Part shown: one piece after another, positions 51,828-61,525 of the stretch | Position numbering within the stretch: position 1 is the stretch's first letter | How the letters are laid out: each line of letters opens with the position of its first letter | Source: Metabacillus crassostreae | GTDB taxonomy: Bacteria > Bacillota > Bacilli > Bacillales > Bacillaceae | Length of the DNA stretch: 64,000 bases | Reading direction: 5' to 3' | Assembly (NCBI RefSeq): GCF_016908395.1 | Contig: NZ_JAFBDU010000003.1 | Location: 310,001-374,000, forward strand | Notes under the pieces: model-generated | Databases searched by the model: none | The model's input: the letters and a program-made list of their open reading frames with translations, nothing else | Told to the model about the DNA's origin: nothing | Translations under genes and position numbers: made by a program

Positions 51828-53651
51828 TCAGCTTTCATCCATGCGAAGTACTGCCATAAACGCTTCCTGTGGCACTTCTACAGATCCAACCATCTTCATT
51901 CGTTTTTTACCTTCTTTTTGTTTCTCAAGTAATTTACGTTTACGTGAAATATCTCCACCATAACATTTTGCAAGTACATTCTTACGCATAGCTTTAATTG
52001 TAGATCTTGCAACAACCTTTTGTCCGATTGTTGCTTGAATTGGCACCTCAAATTGCTGACGAGGAATTAATTCTTTTAACTTTTCAACAATGATTTTACC
52101 TCTGTCATATGCTGAATCACGATGCACAATAAATGATAATGCATCAATTTTTTCTGCATTTAAAAGGATATCCATTTTCACTAAAGTAGATGTTTTATAT
52201 CCGATCAATTCATAATCAAATGATGCATATCCTTTAGTACTGGACTTTAATTGATCAAAGAAATCATAAACAATTTCTGATAAAGGAATTTCATAATTAA
52301 TATTGACACGAATGTCATCCAAATATTGCATATCAATGAAATTTCCACGCTTCTTTTGACATAACTCCATTACTGAACCAACATAATCATTCGGAACCAT
52401 AATTGAAGCTTTTACATAAGGCTCTTCAATACGATCAATTTTTTGTGGATCAGGCATATTAGAAGGATTATCAATACGCAGTGATTCACCATCAGTAAGA
52501 TGAACATCATATATTACACTTGGAGCAGTAGTAATTAAGTCAATTTTAAATTCACGTTCAATACGTTCTTGTATGATTTCCATGTGTAGCAATCCTAAGA
52601 AACCACAACGGAAACCAAATCCTAATGCTTGAGATGTCTCAGGTTCAAATTGAAGAGACGAATCATTTAACTCAAGCTTTTCCAATGCTTCACGTAAGTC
52701 ATTGTATTTTGACGTATCAATTGGATATAAACCACAGAAAACCATTGGATTTAGTTTACGATAACCAGGTAGCGCTTCTGTAGCACCATTTTTAGCACTC
52801 GTAATTGTATCACCAACACGGGTATCTCCAACATTTTTAATAGCTGCACTTAAAAATCCAACATCACCAACATTTAATTCTTTTAGTTGGACGGGTTTAG
52901 GTGTGAAGACACCTAATTCTGTTACTTCAAATTCTTTACCCGTTGCCATCATTTTAATTTTTTGTCCAACCTTTACAGTTCCTTCAACAACTCTGATGTA
53001 CGCAACTACACCTCTATATGCATCATATAAAGAGTCAAAAATAAGTGCTTTTAATGGCCCTTCTGGATCTCCTTCTGGTGCAGGAACTTTTTCTACCACT
53101 TGTTCAAGTATTTCTTCAATACCAATACCAGCTTTTGCAGATGCTAAAACAGCTTCAGAAGCATCTAAGCCAATAACATCTTCAATTTCTGTTCGCACAC
53201 GCTCAGGCTCAGCACTAGGCAAATCAATTTTATTAATAACAGGTAAAATTTCTAATTCGTTATCTAGAGCTAAATACACATTAGCAAGAGTTTGAGCTTC
53301 AATACCTTGTGCAGCATCAACAACCAACACCGCACCTTCACAAGCAGCTAAACTACGTGAAACTTCATAGGTAAAATCAACATGTCCTGGTGTATCTATT
53401 AAGTGGAAAGTATAGTCTTCTCCATCTTTTGCTCTATATTTTAACTGAACAGCATTTAATTTGATCGTAATTCCGCGTTCTCTCTCTAAATCCATAGAGT
53501 CTAACAATTGATTTTTCATCTCACGTTGAGTTAAAGCAGATGTTTTTTCTAAAATACGATCTGCTAAAGTCGATTTTCCGTGATCAATATGGGCAATAAT
53601 CGAAAAATTACGGATTCTCGACTGCCTTATTAACTTTTCGTCTTTATTCAT
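51828..53651 (-). CDS. lepA: Elongation factor 4 (LepA)
   Basis: Ribosome-associated translational GTPase (EF-4). G1 is [11 protein letters not shown]3 [11 protein letters not shown] and G4 [11 protein letters not shown]-like domains II, III and V follow, then the LepA-specific C-terminal domain ending [20 protein letters not shown]. 607 aa. The ATG at 53651 has GGAG upstream. It follows yqxA after a gap with the sporulation-cluster terminator. Confidence 0.99.
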   Translation of the reverse strand: MNKDEKLIRQSRIRNFSIIAHIDHGKSTLADRILEKTSALTQREMKNQLLDSMDLERERGITIKLNAVQLKYRAKDGEDYTFHLIDTPGHVDFTYEVSRSLAACEGAVLVVDAAQGIEAQTLANVYLALDNELEILPVINKIDLPSAEPERVRTEIEDVIGLDASEAVLASAKAGIGIEEILEQVVEKVPAPEGDPEGPLKALIFDSLYDAYRGVVAYIRVVEGTVKVGQKIKMMATGKEFEVTELGVFTPKPVQLKELNVGDVGFLSAAIKNVGDTRVGDTITSAKNGATEALPGYRKLNPMVFCGLYPIDTSKYNDLREALEKLELNDSSLQFEPETSQALGFGFRCGFLGLLHMEIIQERIEREFKIDLITTAPSVIYDVHLTDGESLRIDNPSNMPDPQKIDRIEEPYVKASIMVPNDYVGSVMELCQKKRGNFIDMQYLDDIRVNINYEIPLSEIVYDFFDQLKSSTKGYASFDYELIGYKTSTLVKMDILLNAEKIDALSFIVHRDSAYDRGKIIVEKLKELIPRQQFEVPIQATIGQKVVARSTIKAMRKNVLAKCYGGDISRKRKLLEKQKEGKKRMKMVGSVEVPQEAFMAVLRMDES

Positions 53652-53880
53652 ATTATTTCTTCACTCCTACATAGCTTACGAATACACTATTTCTCATTAT
53701 ATCAATAGGCCTAGCAAGATTCAATGGATAAAAAATAAGTACACAATGTGAGTTAGATAAATACAGAGTACTATCTTCTGTAAACCTTTTGCTAATGTCT
53801 TCTTTATGTCTTAGAAAAAGTGTTTCGATTCTTAGAAGAAAATATCCCAATAGACTGTATACAGTGTTCTTCTATAAACA

Positions 53881-53923
53881 AAAAAGCTGATAGAATAGGT
53901 TATCAATCTAACCCCCTATCAGC
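53881..53923 (-). terminator. Terminator of gpr-spoIIP-yqxA
   Basis: Outer stem GCTGATAG / CTATCAGC with an inner GGTTA/TAACC-type helix, followed on the minus strand by a T6 tract, 10 bases after yqxA. Confidence 0.88.
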
Positions 53924-53932
53924 ATTATCGTA

Positions 53933-54283
53933 TCATTCTAAAAATCCATTAATCCATTGTGCAAATAAATCGACCAAAGTCGATATCCCATGACTTACGA
54001 TATCAGCAAACTGTTTTCCAATATGAGAGAAAAAATTAAATGCTTCAATTTGTTCCAGTTGCTCTTGTTTTTGTTGTAAATCTTGACTTGTCACTTCATT
54101 ACCAAGGATTGAAGCATCAAACTCTCCAGTTTTTTCACTATCAACTTGAAATGCTCCTTGAAAATCTGGGTCATTATACCCCTTCATCTTAATCATACCT
54201 TGATTAGCTTGCTGCATGCCAATTAACACTCCAAAAAGAAGCACCGAGCAAAGTATAAAACTTTTGAGCATAAATTTTATCAT
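53933..54283 (-). CDS. yqxA: YqxA family protein (DUF3679)
   Basis: 116-aa protein with an N-terminal membrane segment (about 5-24, including GVLIGMQQANQGM) and a polar Gln/Glu-rich middle (QQKQEQLEQIEAF). An amphipathic C-terminal helix ends in LFAQWINGFLE. It matches the DUF3679/YqxA family that follows spoIIP in Bacillus; function is unknown, with a sporulation role suggested by context. The ATG at 54283 is 21 bases after the spoIIP stop, with the SD GGGAAG. It is the last gene before the cluster terminator. Confidence 0.88.
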   Translation of the reverse strand: MIKFMLKSFILCSVLLFGVLIGMQQANQGMIKMKGYNDPDFQGAFQVDSEKTGEFDASILGNEVTSQDLQQKQEQLEQIEAFNFFSHIGKQFADIVSHGISTLVDLFAQWINGFLE

Positions 54284-54304
54284 CTTGCTTCCCTCACAAT
54301 GTTC

Positions 54305-55507
54305 TTACTTTTTTTCCTCAGATGTTTCTGCATTCACTTTCTCGGCTTGCCAATAAAATTCACTAAACACATCAGATATAGCTGCTACTGAATTTTTCAG
54401 TTCATCTAAGTTATTATCAACTCCACCAAACTCTAACAGAAGAGCGTTACTCGATAAATCTTGATTGTAAACTCCGTTAACTCCTTTACCAGCTTGTTCA
54501 AAAATCCCTCTACTTAAACCAGGATACTTTTTCTCTAGTAAAGCATGAAGCTCTTTCGCGATTTTCTCATTCTTTTCAGCTGTTGGGTTATCTCCACCAA
54601 TGACAAAAGCAATTTTCGCGTAGGTTTTATCACCGATTTTAATTGTTGTGATATCTTTTCTTTGCGAGTCACGATGAATATCAATAAGGTACTTTAATTC
54701 CTGATTACTAGCCATTGCTTCTTGTACAACAGGCCTTGAAGCAGTGTACGATTTTGCGTAATTCCAGCCTTTTTGCTTCAGGCTGGCTTGTACATCTGTT
54801 TCCTCGACTTGTGAACCTATCCCTTGATCTTGTAGTGCTTTTCCTAATAACTCACTAACTAATGTGACATTTGCCTTCGAATGTATGGCTCGATTTGGAT
54901 CTTTCTCACCTTCTAATAAAGGCAGATATGACTCTGTATTATGTGTGTTATAAATATAAACAACCTTCTTATCACCTGTTGTTAGTGCTGGTGGTGCTTT
55001 TGGTTCATCATTCGTCTCATTGACTACATCATTTTTATTAATCGATGCTTCTCTTTCTTGTTCAAGCACTTCAGTTGGTGGTGGTGATTCATAGGGCATA
55101 TTCGTATAATTTGTTCCGTCTCCTGCAACAACAATTTCACTATCGAATAATGAAAAGCCAGGAAGCTCACGGCCTAAAAGACTTCTTGGATCATCTGGAT
55201 TTATACTTGTCGCAACTGTGAAAATTAGAGAAGATAGTTTTATCGGTTCTGTCTGCTCAGGTAATGCGGATGCAAAATAGCGGTTCTCTGCACCTAAAAG
55301 CTGCAAAAAGGATTCTCCATCAATATTAGTTGTTAAATCATTTATTGACGATGATGTTAATCTATATTCTGGTTTCAAGGATGTTAATATTCCCGATAGC
55401 AAAAACGTCATAAATAGTAAGATGAAGCAAACAATGAACCCTTTTTTAATGCTTGTCCCATTTAGTGTTACGACCATATTATTTCGACTAGTATGAGCTC
55501 GCTTCAT
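54305..55507 (-). CDS. spoIIP: Stage II sporulation protein P
   Basis: Peptidoglycan hydrolase (amidase and endopeptidase) that works with SpoIID and SpoIIM in septal wall thinning and engulfment. An N-terminal membrane anchor (about 23-43) is followed by a linker. The catalytic domain shows VYIYNTHNTESYLP, the metal-binding IDIHRDSQRKD, and LLLEFGGVDNN at the end. 400 aa. The ATG at 55507 has AAGGAGG 9 nt upstream. That SD is part of an 11-bp inverted repeat with a sigma-E-like -10 in its loop (separate entry). It follows gpr and precedes yqxA, as in B. subtilis. Confidence 0.97.
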   Translation of the reverse strand: MKRAHTSRNNMVVTLNGTSIKKGFIVCFILLFMTFLLSGILTSLKPEYRLTSSSINDLTTNIDGESFLQLLGAENRYFASALPEQTEPIKLSSLIFTVATSINPDDPRSLLGRELPGFSLFDSEIVVAGDGTNYTNMPYESPPPTEVLEQEREASINKNDVVNETNDEPKAPPALTTGDKKVVYIYNTHNTESYLPLLEGEKDPNRAIHSKANVTLVSELLGKALQDQGIGSQVEETDVQASLKQKGWNYAKSYTASRPVVQEAMASNQELKYLIDIHRDSQRKDITTIKIGDKTYAKIAFVIGGDNPTAEKNEKIAKELHALLEKKYPGLSRGIFEQAGKGVNGVYNQDLSSNALLLEFGGVDNNLDELKNSVAAISDVFSEFYWQAEKVNAETSEEKK

Positions 55508-55518
55508 TACAGTAATCC

Positions 55519-55560
55519 TCCTTATGCTTGTCTACTAAATTGTATGACTAAGCATAAGGA
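55519..55560 (-). promoter_or_regulatory. Hairpin masking the spoIIP SD with a sigma-E-like -10 in its loop
   Basis: Perfect 11-bp inverted repeat TCCTTATGCTT (55550-55560, minus sense) / AAGCATAAGGA (55519-55529). The 3' arm covers most of the spoIIP SD AAGGAGG. The 20-nt loop contains CATACAAT (55539-55546), a good sigma-E -10. A transcript starting near 55531 would lack the 5' arm. I see no good -35 at the standard distance. Confidence 0.6.
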
Positions 55561-55574
55561 AGTAGAACACTGAT

Positions 55575-56702
55575 TTAATGAGTATAAGCACCTGAATTAT
55601 CTTGATCTACCTGTTGATGAAGAGCCGCATTCAAACCACTAGCAATAACATTAGCCATATCATCAATAAATGTATCAACTTCTTTAGGAGTAACCATTAA
55701 GTTATGTCCTAATGGTGATAAAACTTCATGAATTAATTTTCTTTTTTCTTCATCCTCAAGACCACCAACAATACCTAAAAATTGTTGGCGATGCTCTTCG
55801 CTAGGTAAATCTTCATCCGTCAAAACTCTACGTTCACCAAAGCTCATTCCGGCTGGAGTTAATGATTTAGAAGGCCTATCTCCTTCACTCATTTCTCGAC
55901 CAAAGTGTTTTAGAATAAAATCGATTGTATCGCTTGTAATGGATACAGCATCAACAACAGTAGGTATACCAATAGCAATTACAGGAATTCCATATGTTTC
56001 CTTACTTAATGCTTTTCGCTTATTTCCGACTCCAGATCCTGGATGAATACCCGTATCTGATATTTGAATAGTTGTATTTACGCGCTCTATTGAACGAGCT
56101 GCTAGAGCATCAATTGCTATAACAAAATCTGGCTTAGATTGTTCAATAACGCCAGAAATAATATCACTTGTTTCAATACCTGTTAATCCCATAACACCAG
56201 GAGCTAAAGCGCTAACAGGTCTAAATCCCTCTTGAACATTTTCCGGCTGTAGTTTGAATAGATGTCTTGTTATTAGTAAATTTTCAACAGCTAAAGGACC
56301 TAGCGCATCAGGTGTAACATTCCAATTCCCAAGTCCAACTACTAAGCAGCTTGCATCTTTAGAAATGCCCAGATTTTCTAAGAAATGATTAAATTGCTTT
56401 GAAAATACATCAATTACTTTTTCCTGCAACTCTGTATCTTTTTGTCTAATTCCTTGTACTTCAAGGGTTAAATATTTCCCTGGCTTTTTCCCAACAACAT
56501 TTGCACCTTCATCATCAATATCAATTGAAGAGATACTAATTCCCTCTTCATCCCATTCTTTTATAACAACTCCAGAAATATGACTTTGATCAACTGCTTC
56601 TGTTCCACTCGCAGTTATTTGTTGTTCAAGCGCCATTGCTCTTGCTTCAACAGCCAAATCCGTTCTTACTGAATATGAACTTAAATCTAAAGACTTTCCC
56701 AT
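55575..56702 (-). CDS. gpr: Germination protease GPR
   Basis: Forespore protease (peptidase family A25) that degrades small acid-soluble proteins when spores germinate. The N-terminal pro-segment includes LAVEARAMA, followed by the conserved core with [42 protein letters not shown]-type motifs (here [11 protein letters not shown]) and [11 protein letters not shown]. 375 aa from the ATG at 56702 ([11 protein letters not shown]), 7 nt after GGGAGG; the ATG at 56717 overlaps the SD. It is divergent from rpsT and starts the gpr-spoIIP-yqxA cluster. I could not define a forespore promoter. Confidence 0.97.
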   Translation of the reverse strand: MGKSLDLSSYSVRTDLAVEARAMALEQQITASGTEAVDQSHISGVVIKEWDEEGISISSIDIDDEGANVVGKKPGKYLTLEVQGIRQKDTELQEKVIDVFSKQFNHFLENLGISKDASCLVVGLGNWNVTPDALGPLAVENLLITRHLFKLQPENVQEGFRPVSALAPGVMGLTGIETSDIISGVIEQSKPDFVIAIDALAARSIERVNTTIQISDTGIHPGSGVGNKRKALSKETYGIPVIAIGIPTVVDAVSITSDTIDFILKHFGREMSEGDRPSKSLTPAGMSFGERRVLTDEDLPSEEHRQQFLGIVGGLEDEEKRKLIHEVLSPLGHNLMVTPKEVDTFIDDMANVIASGLNAALHQQVDQDNSGAYTH

Positions 56703-56885
56703 AAAAATACCTCCCAATTAGTTCCTTTTCATATGTTTGCCATATCTGCTAGGAAACATTCCCATGTTTAATGGAATTAAGACTTGAAACCGCAATCTTT
56801 TGGCATCTTTAACGAGATTAGTAGAACATTTTTAAAAAAATACGTAAAAAATACCTGTTTCAATGTAATTTCCTTTACATTAGTA

Positions 56886-56914
56886 TTGCAATATACATGT
56901 CTGTTTGATAGAAT
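56886..56914 (+). promoter_or_regulatory. Candidate sigma-A promoter of rpsT
   Basis: -35 TTGCAA (56886-56891), 17-nt spacer, -10 TAGAAT (56909-56914), about 70 bases before the rpsT start. Confidence 0.6.
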
Positions 56915-56984
56915 ATCTTTTGTTCATGTAAAGGTAATGGTCGAGTAAAATAGATCTCGATTTACTTCTTAGGAGGTGAAATAT

Positions 56985-57251
56985 ATGCCAAATATTAAAT
57001 CTGCAATCAAACGCGTAAAAACTAGCAATGAGCGTAATGCACATAACTCAACAATCAAATCTGCTATGCGTACTGCTATTAAAAAAGTAGATGCATTAGT
57101 TTTAACTAACGATGCTGATAACGCAAAAGCTGCACTTGTTGAAGCTAACAAACGAATTGATAAAGCTGCACAAAGTGGATTAGTTCATAAAAACACTGCT
57201 GCTCGTTACAAATCACGTTTAGCTAAAAGTGTTAACGGATTAACTGCGTAA
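56985..57251 (+). CDS. rpsT: 30S ribosomal protein S20
   Basis: Basic helical ribosomal protein of 88 aa that binds 16S rRNA in the 30S subunit. It starts [19 protein letters not shown] and ends with [19 protein letters not shown], both typical of S20. The ATG at 56985 follows AGGAGGTGA; a codon at 56976 lies inside the SD. It is monocistronic between a candidate promoter and a strong terminator, convergent with holA. Confidence 0.99.
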   Translation: MPNIKSAIKRVKTSNERNAHNSTIKSAMRTAIKKVDALVLTNDADNAKAALVEANKRIDKAAQSGLVHKNTAARYKSRLAKSVNGLTA

Positions 57252-57287
57252 TTATAAGAAGGACAAACAATGTTTTCGTTCTTATAC

Positions 57288-57320
57288 AAAAAAACGATCC
57301 CACTTAGGATCGTTTTTTAT
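57288..57320. terminator. Bidirectional terminator between rpsT and holA
   Basis: Stem AAAAACGATCC / GGATCGTTTTT with loop CACTTA; A and T tracts on either side let it serve both convergent genes. Confidence 0.92.
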
Positions 57321-57377
57321 TTTTCATTTTTTTATATAGATTTTCAACAATCAATCATAAACCTTCAAGAAATTAGC

Positions 57378-58409
57378 CTATGTTAATGCCTTTTCATCAA
57401 ATAGCTTTAATAAAAATAGCTCTAATAAAAGTTGTTTATCTTTTTTACCAGTTTTCATTTCATAATCTGCTTCTGCAAGCTCCATTAAAAGATGAGCTAA
57501 TTCATCTGTTGAAAACAATCTTGCTTGTTGTAAAGCTAATTTCACTCTAAATGGATGCACTTTTACAGTATTAGCTATTTGCTGCTGTCCGTATCCTATG
57601 TTAGATAATTCCTTTACATGTAAAATTAATCTGAATTGCGTTACTAATAAAGAGAGAATTTTAATTGGCTCTTCATTATTTTTTAACAAATCATAGAAAA
57701 TCTGTAATGCATCTTTACTACGTTTATGAATAACATGTTCAATTAAATCAAAAATGTTTTGCTCTAACGTTCTAGCAACTAATAACTTAACTGTTTTAGA
57801 TGTAATGACCCCTTCTGCACCTACATAGGTACTAAGCTTTCCTAACTCTTGATGAATCATCATTAAATCCCCTGCTGTAAGCATAATTAACTCTTCCATT
57901 GCGTCTTTTTCAAGTGATATTTGTTCTTGTTCTACGATATCCAACATCCAGTTTTTAGTATCGCTATCAGACAAAGAATTCATCTCGATTACTTCAGTTT
58001 GTTTTTTTATTAATTTGGTAATTTTTTTTCGCTCGTCCAACTTTTCATACGGAGCCATAAATACAAGCACTGTATAAGGTGCTGGTGAATGTATGTATTG
58101 TTCTAGTTTATCGATGTTATGTTCTACTTTTTCCTTTTTCTTTTCACTTGTCAAAAACAAAGGGTTTTTAACTATAACAACTCTTCTTTCACCCATAAAT
58201 GGCAATGTTTCAGCGTCTTCAATGGCTGTTTCAATCGGAGTTTCTTCCATATCATAAACAGACAAATTAAAATCCTTTTCCTCTTCAAGTACTCCAGCTT
58301 CTACTATATATTGAACAGTTTCCTGCATTAAAAAGGATTCTTTACCAATTAATAAATATACTGGTGCTAAATTCTTTTTCTTTATATTCTTCCATATATT
58401 AAAGATCAT
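57378..58409 (-). CDS. holA: DNA polymerase III delta subunit
   Basis: Delta subunit of the clamp loader, which opens the beta clamp. It has an AAA+-like fold without a Walker A. The N-terminus KNIKKKNLAPVYLLIGKESFLMQE is the typical delta start (here after MIFNIW), with conserved LPFMGERRVVIVKN and the C-terminal collar region. 343 aa. The ATG at 58409 has GGGAG 7 nt upstream; the frame remains open back to 58475 but lacks an SD there. It is named yqeN in B. subtilis and lies between rpsT and comEC, as here. Confidence 0.94.
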   Translation of the reverse strand: MIFNIWKNIKKKNLAPVYLLIGKESFLMQETVQYIVEAGVLEEEKDFNLSVYDMEETPIETAIEDAETLPFMGERRVVIVKNPLFLTSEKKKEKVEHNIDKLEQYIHSPAPYTVLVFMAPYEKLDERKKITKLIKKQTEVIEMNSLSDSDTKNWMLDIVEQEQISLEKDAMEELIMLTAGDLMMIHQELGKLSTYVGAEGVITSKTVKLLVARTLEQNIFDLIEHVIHKRSKDALQIFYDLLKNNEEPIKILSLLVTQFRLILHVKELSNIGYGQQQIANTVKVHPFRVKLALQQARLFSTDELAHLLMELAEADYEMKTGKKDKQLLLELFLLKLFDEKALT

Positions 58410-58557
58410 TACTATACTCCCATCATTCTTCTCATTCATTAGCTCAGAGAATAGCCCTGAATAATTCAGGGACATTTAACTATATTCTTATGAGCCTTCA
58501 TTCATGGTAAAATGAAAACAGCTGTTTGGCAAGTTTCAAAAATGATTTTGTATGGAT

Positions 58558-58597
58558 GAAAAAGAGAATTGACACATAAAAAGGTCAATTCTCTCTT
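58558..58597 (-). terminator. Hairpin terminator downstream of the comE operon
   Basis: Perfect 11-bp stem AGAGAATTGAC / GTCAATTCTCT with TTTTTC after it on the minus strand. It lies about 400 bases beyond comEC and behind the oppositely oriented yqzM. It would stop comEC read-through before holA. The remaining gap (58598-58807) is AT-rich and presumably contains the yqzM promoter, which I could not define. Confidence 0.75.
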
Positions 58598-58807
58598 ATC
58601 TATGTGAACGTTCCGTCTTCAGGTCCTAGGTACCTAAATAGAAACGATACTACGATTTCATCTTATTGTAGCCAATCGAACCATAATTATCGGTTATCAA
58701 ATATAGTAAAGTTGGTAATAATAGCCTCATTGCTAAATAAGTGTTATCCTACTGTAGATTTTTTAAAATTAATCGCTTATACTAAGTATGATATAGGAGG
58801 GGTAACA

Positions 58808-58942
58808 GTGAACGAATTTGAAAAAAACGTCCAAAGTAAACGTAATGACGCTGTTGATTCTGGAGTAGGTTTTATTGCTTCATTTGGATTCTTCGCGACA
58901 ATTTTTATCATTGCGACTGTTATTAAATTAATCGGTTCTTAA
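58808..58942 (+). CDS. yqzM: YqzM family small membrane protein
   Basis: 44-aa protein starting MNEFEKNVQSKRNDAVDSGV, followed by one hydrophobic segment (about 20-43) ending KLIGS. This is the YqzM family found opposite comEC in Bacillus; function is unknown. Translation starts at the GTG at 58808, 5 nt after GGAGGGG; a longer open frame upstream to 58604 has no family similarity. Its orientation is opposite to the surrounding comE and holA genes. Confidence 0.92.
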   Translation: MNEFEKNVQSKRNDAVDSGVGFIASFGFFATIFIIATVIKLIGS

Positions 58943-58957
58943 TATCTTGTGTACTCT

Positions 58958-58992
58958 TACATAGAGGCTGCTTGCTATAAGCAGTCTCTTTT
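58958..58992 (+). terminator. Rho-independent terminator of yqzM
   Basis: Stem AGAGGCTGCTT / AAGCAGTCTCT with one mismatch, then TTTTAC, just after yqzM and before the convergent comEC stop. Confidence 0.78.
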
Positions 58993-59001
58993 ACGTTTTC
59001 G

Positions 59002-61332
59002 TTATTTTACTTCATCATATGGTGGATGTGTTAAAAATGTTCCACTATTTCCATTATAACGAAATAAAACCGCACCATCCAAATCTGTTCTCAGTATATT
59101 TATATTTCTGCTAAGTAGCTTTTCAACTACCTCTTTATGAGGATGTTGATATCGATTGTTATAACCTGCTGAGACGATTGCATAAGACGGATCAATTGCA
59201 TCAAGAAATTTCTCAGAAGTTGAACCTTTACTACCATGATGGCCAACTTTCAAAACATCTGCTTTTAAAGCTGGATATGATTTTATTATTTGTTCTTCAC
59301 TGTTGATTTCTGCATCACCAGTAAACATCCACCTAAGACCTCCAATTTTTGCCCATAAAACAAGAGAATCATTATTTTTACTTTCTGTGAGTGTTTTTGG
59401 AGAAACAACATGAAATGAAAAATCTTTATAATTTAACTGATCGCCACTTTTAACTTTTTTTATGTTTATTCCTTTTTCAAAAGCTTTTTTTATGATATTT
59501 TCCTCAAGCTCACCTCGATCAAATCCTACAGGGATAATGATTTGATCGATCCTAATCTCTTCCATAAGTGTTAATACTTCACCTATATGATCAAAATCAC
59601 CATGTGTTAAAAATAAACCATTTAGTTTTGTTACTCCAATAGATTTCAAATAAGGAACAGTAACAGATTTGGCAATTGAATATGATCTATTAGACTTCTC
59701 CCATTCTTCTTTTGGAAATGAAACCTTACCACCAGTATCAATTAAAAATGTCCCACCATTGAATGGCTGCTGTATAAAAATCGAATCACCTTGTCCGACA
59801 TCTACTGTAAGCACTTGACCGACTGGATTTATTTTTTGAGCAAGAGCTTGGCATACAAAAAGGAATAAAAGAAGCATTGTCGGCAAAATTAACGGTTTCC
59901 CATTTTTCGTTTTTTCATATCGTATAAATATTAACAATAATAGGACTATACAAAAAAATAAGAAGATCAGTGAAGGTTTACCTGTTGTAATTGTTAAAGG
60001 GATAGTAGAAGTAAAAAGAACAAGTTGATGAGATAGCTCAAGTAGGGATGTAATCAAATACACAAAAAGCGGACCTATGAAAGGGATGGATAAGGTTAAA
60101 GTTGATACGATTGCTAATGGTAAAATAATAAAAGAATAAAAAGGTACAAAGATCATATTCATCGGTAAACTTATAAGAGAAAATTCATAAAAATTCGATA
60201 TCAATAATGGAATGGCACAAAGCTGTGCAATGAGAGAAACGGCTGCTAACTTAAATGTCCAACTAGTGAAATACTGTAGTATTTTCGAAGACAACAATAA
60301 ACCAAAGCTAACAACAAATGATAATTGAAATCCAATTTGAAATAGATAATAAGGATTAAAAAATAATAAACATAAATATGTAAAACTAATCACATCTAAA
60401 GGTGGAATTTTTCGTTTTAAAAGTTGTAAAACAAAATAAATAATAACCATCATAGAAGCTCTTAACACAGATGGTGCTCCTCCTGTCAAAACCATGTAAA
60501 TTGGTAAAAAAATAATCATAATAACCTTTGATCTTTCATGAGTTAAACCGAAGAAGATCAGTAAAAAATAGATACCACCTACTAAAAGACCTACATGTAA
60601 CCCTGATATGGCTAATAAATGAACAATACCAAGTTCCTGGTAAGCTTTTTCGATATCTTCCTGAAGTAAATGTCTTTCACCAAATATAAGCGCCTGCACT
60701 ATTCCAACAGATGTTTTCGAAAAGTTTTTTTCAATCAAACTTAAACCTGATTTCCTTAAATTTACTAGCATGTTCATTACACCACGATTAATGTAGTAAC
60801 AGTTTTCAATTTCTTTCACTTGATACTTCCAATGAATATGTTGATCATATAAATATTGTTTATAATGAAAAGCATTCGGCATAGTGGGTCGTTTAGGACT
60901 CTGTAATTCACCTTTAAATGTACAGCTGTTGCCTGATTCAAGTTTTTCATATAAATGCTTTTCATTTTGTGTTTTTAAAATATACGAGAAAACTAACTTC
61001 TCTCCTTGTGGGTTTTGAATTGTTCCAGTTAAAAAATTACCGTCTATCATAGGCACTGTGATCAATTCTCCTACAGAAGTATATTCACCACTCTGTAAGG
61101 AAGTTTTATTACTAATTTCAGTAATATAGAAAACTCCGAGATAAGTGATAATAGTCAATAAACTATACATAAAGAGTCGCGATCTGTTTTTCACAAGGAA
61201 AAAAACGAGGTAAAAGCATGTAGAGATAATAGCTAGGGGATGGAAATCAAAACGACTTACTATTATAGCTAAGCTGGCAGCTATTGCGATAAATAAAAAA
61301 TTTCCTTTTATTAGTAAGCACCTCTTATTCAA
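59002..61332 (-). CDS. comEC: DNA uptake channel protein ComEC
   Basis: Polytopic membrane protein thought to form the channel for single-stranded transforming DNA. An N-terminal pair of membrane spans (about 10-70) is followed by an extracytoplasmic DUF4131/OB-like domain (about 75-200). The competence domain has many spans (about 230-490), and the C-terminal metallo-beta-lactamase-like domain has LTHGDFDHIGE and KVGHHGSKGST. 776 aa, full length. The start is weak: a TTG at 61332 without an SD, while AGAGGTG lies just inside the gene with no good codon after it. A hairpin separates it from comEB. Confidence 0.95.
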   Translation of the reverse strand: MNKRCLLIKGNFLFIAIAASLAIIVSRFDFHPLAIISTCFYLVFFLVKNRSRLFMYSLLTIITYLGVFYITEISNKTSLQSGEYTSVGELITVPMIDGNFLTGTIQNPQGEKLVFSYILKTQNEKHLYEKLESGNSCTFKGELQSPKRPTMPNAFHYKQYLYDQHIHWKYQVKEIENCYYINRGVMNMLVNLRKSGLSLIEKNFSKTSVGIVQALIFGERHLLQEDIEKAYQELGIVHLLAISGLHVGLLVGGIYFLLIFFGLTHERSKVIMIIFLPIYMVLTGGAPSVLRASMMVIIYFVLQLLKRKIPPLDVISFTYLCLLFFNPYYLFQIGFQLSFVVSFGLLLSSKILQYFTSWTFKLAAVSLIAQLCAIPLLISNFYEFSLISLPMNMIFVPFYSFIILPLAIVSTLTLSIPFIGPLFVYLITSLLELSHQLVLFTSTIPLTITTGKPSLIFLFFCIVLLLLIFIRYEKTKNGKPLILPTMLLLFLFVCQALAQKINPVGQVLTVDVGQGDSIFIQQPFNGGTFLIDTGGKVSFPKEEWEKSNRSYSIAKSVTVPYLKSIGVTKLNGLFLTHGDFDHIGEVLTLMEEIRIDQIIIPVGFDRGELEENIIKKAFEKGINIKKVKSGDQLNYKDFSFHVVSPKTLTESKNNDSLVLWAKIGGLRWMFTGDAEINSEEQIIKSYPALKADVLKVGHHGSKGSTSEKFLDAIDPSYAIVSAGYNNRYQHPHKEVVEKLLSRNINILRTDLDGAVLFRYNGNSGTFLTHPPYDEVK

Positions 61333-61359
61333 AGCTTTAATTTAATTTTTTAAAAAAGA

Positions 61360-61396
61360 TATAAAGGCTGGCACTAAAAGCCAGTCCTTTATTTTA
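61360..61396 (-). terminator. Hairpin between comEB and comEC
   Basis: Stem AAAGGACTGGC / GCCAGCCTTT (one bulge) with a 7-nt loop, followed on the minus strand by ATATCTTTTTT. It could attenuate comEC within the operon. Confidence 0.7.
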
Positions 61397-61525
61397 AGAG
61401 AAGGTTTAGAAATTTAATTGGATTTTGCTGTCTAGCTCCATCGCCTTCCAACTTCAGACTATTTGGCAACAATGTGTTATAATAATTTACTTTCCTTATT
61501 GTACGGAGATATCAAGACACTGCTT

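Noticed and set aside
53653-53850. 65-codon minus-strand frame between yqxA and lepA
   Set aside because: No SD, unusual composition, and it occupies the region expected to hold the lepA promoter; no support as a gene.
58604-58807. N-terminal extension of yqzM by 68 codons
   Set aside because: The GTG at 58808 has an ideal SD and gives the exact family length; upstream residues look random.
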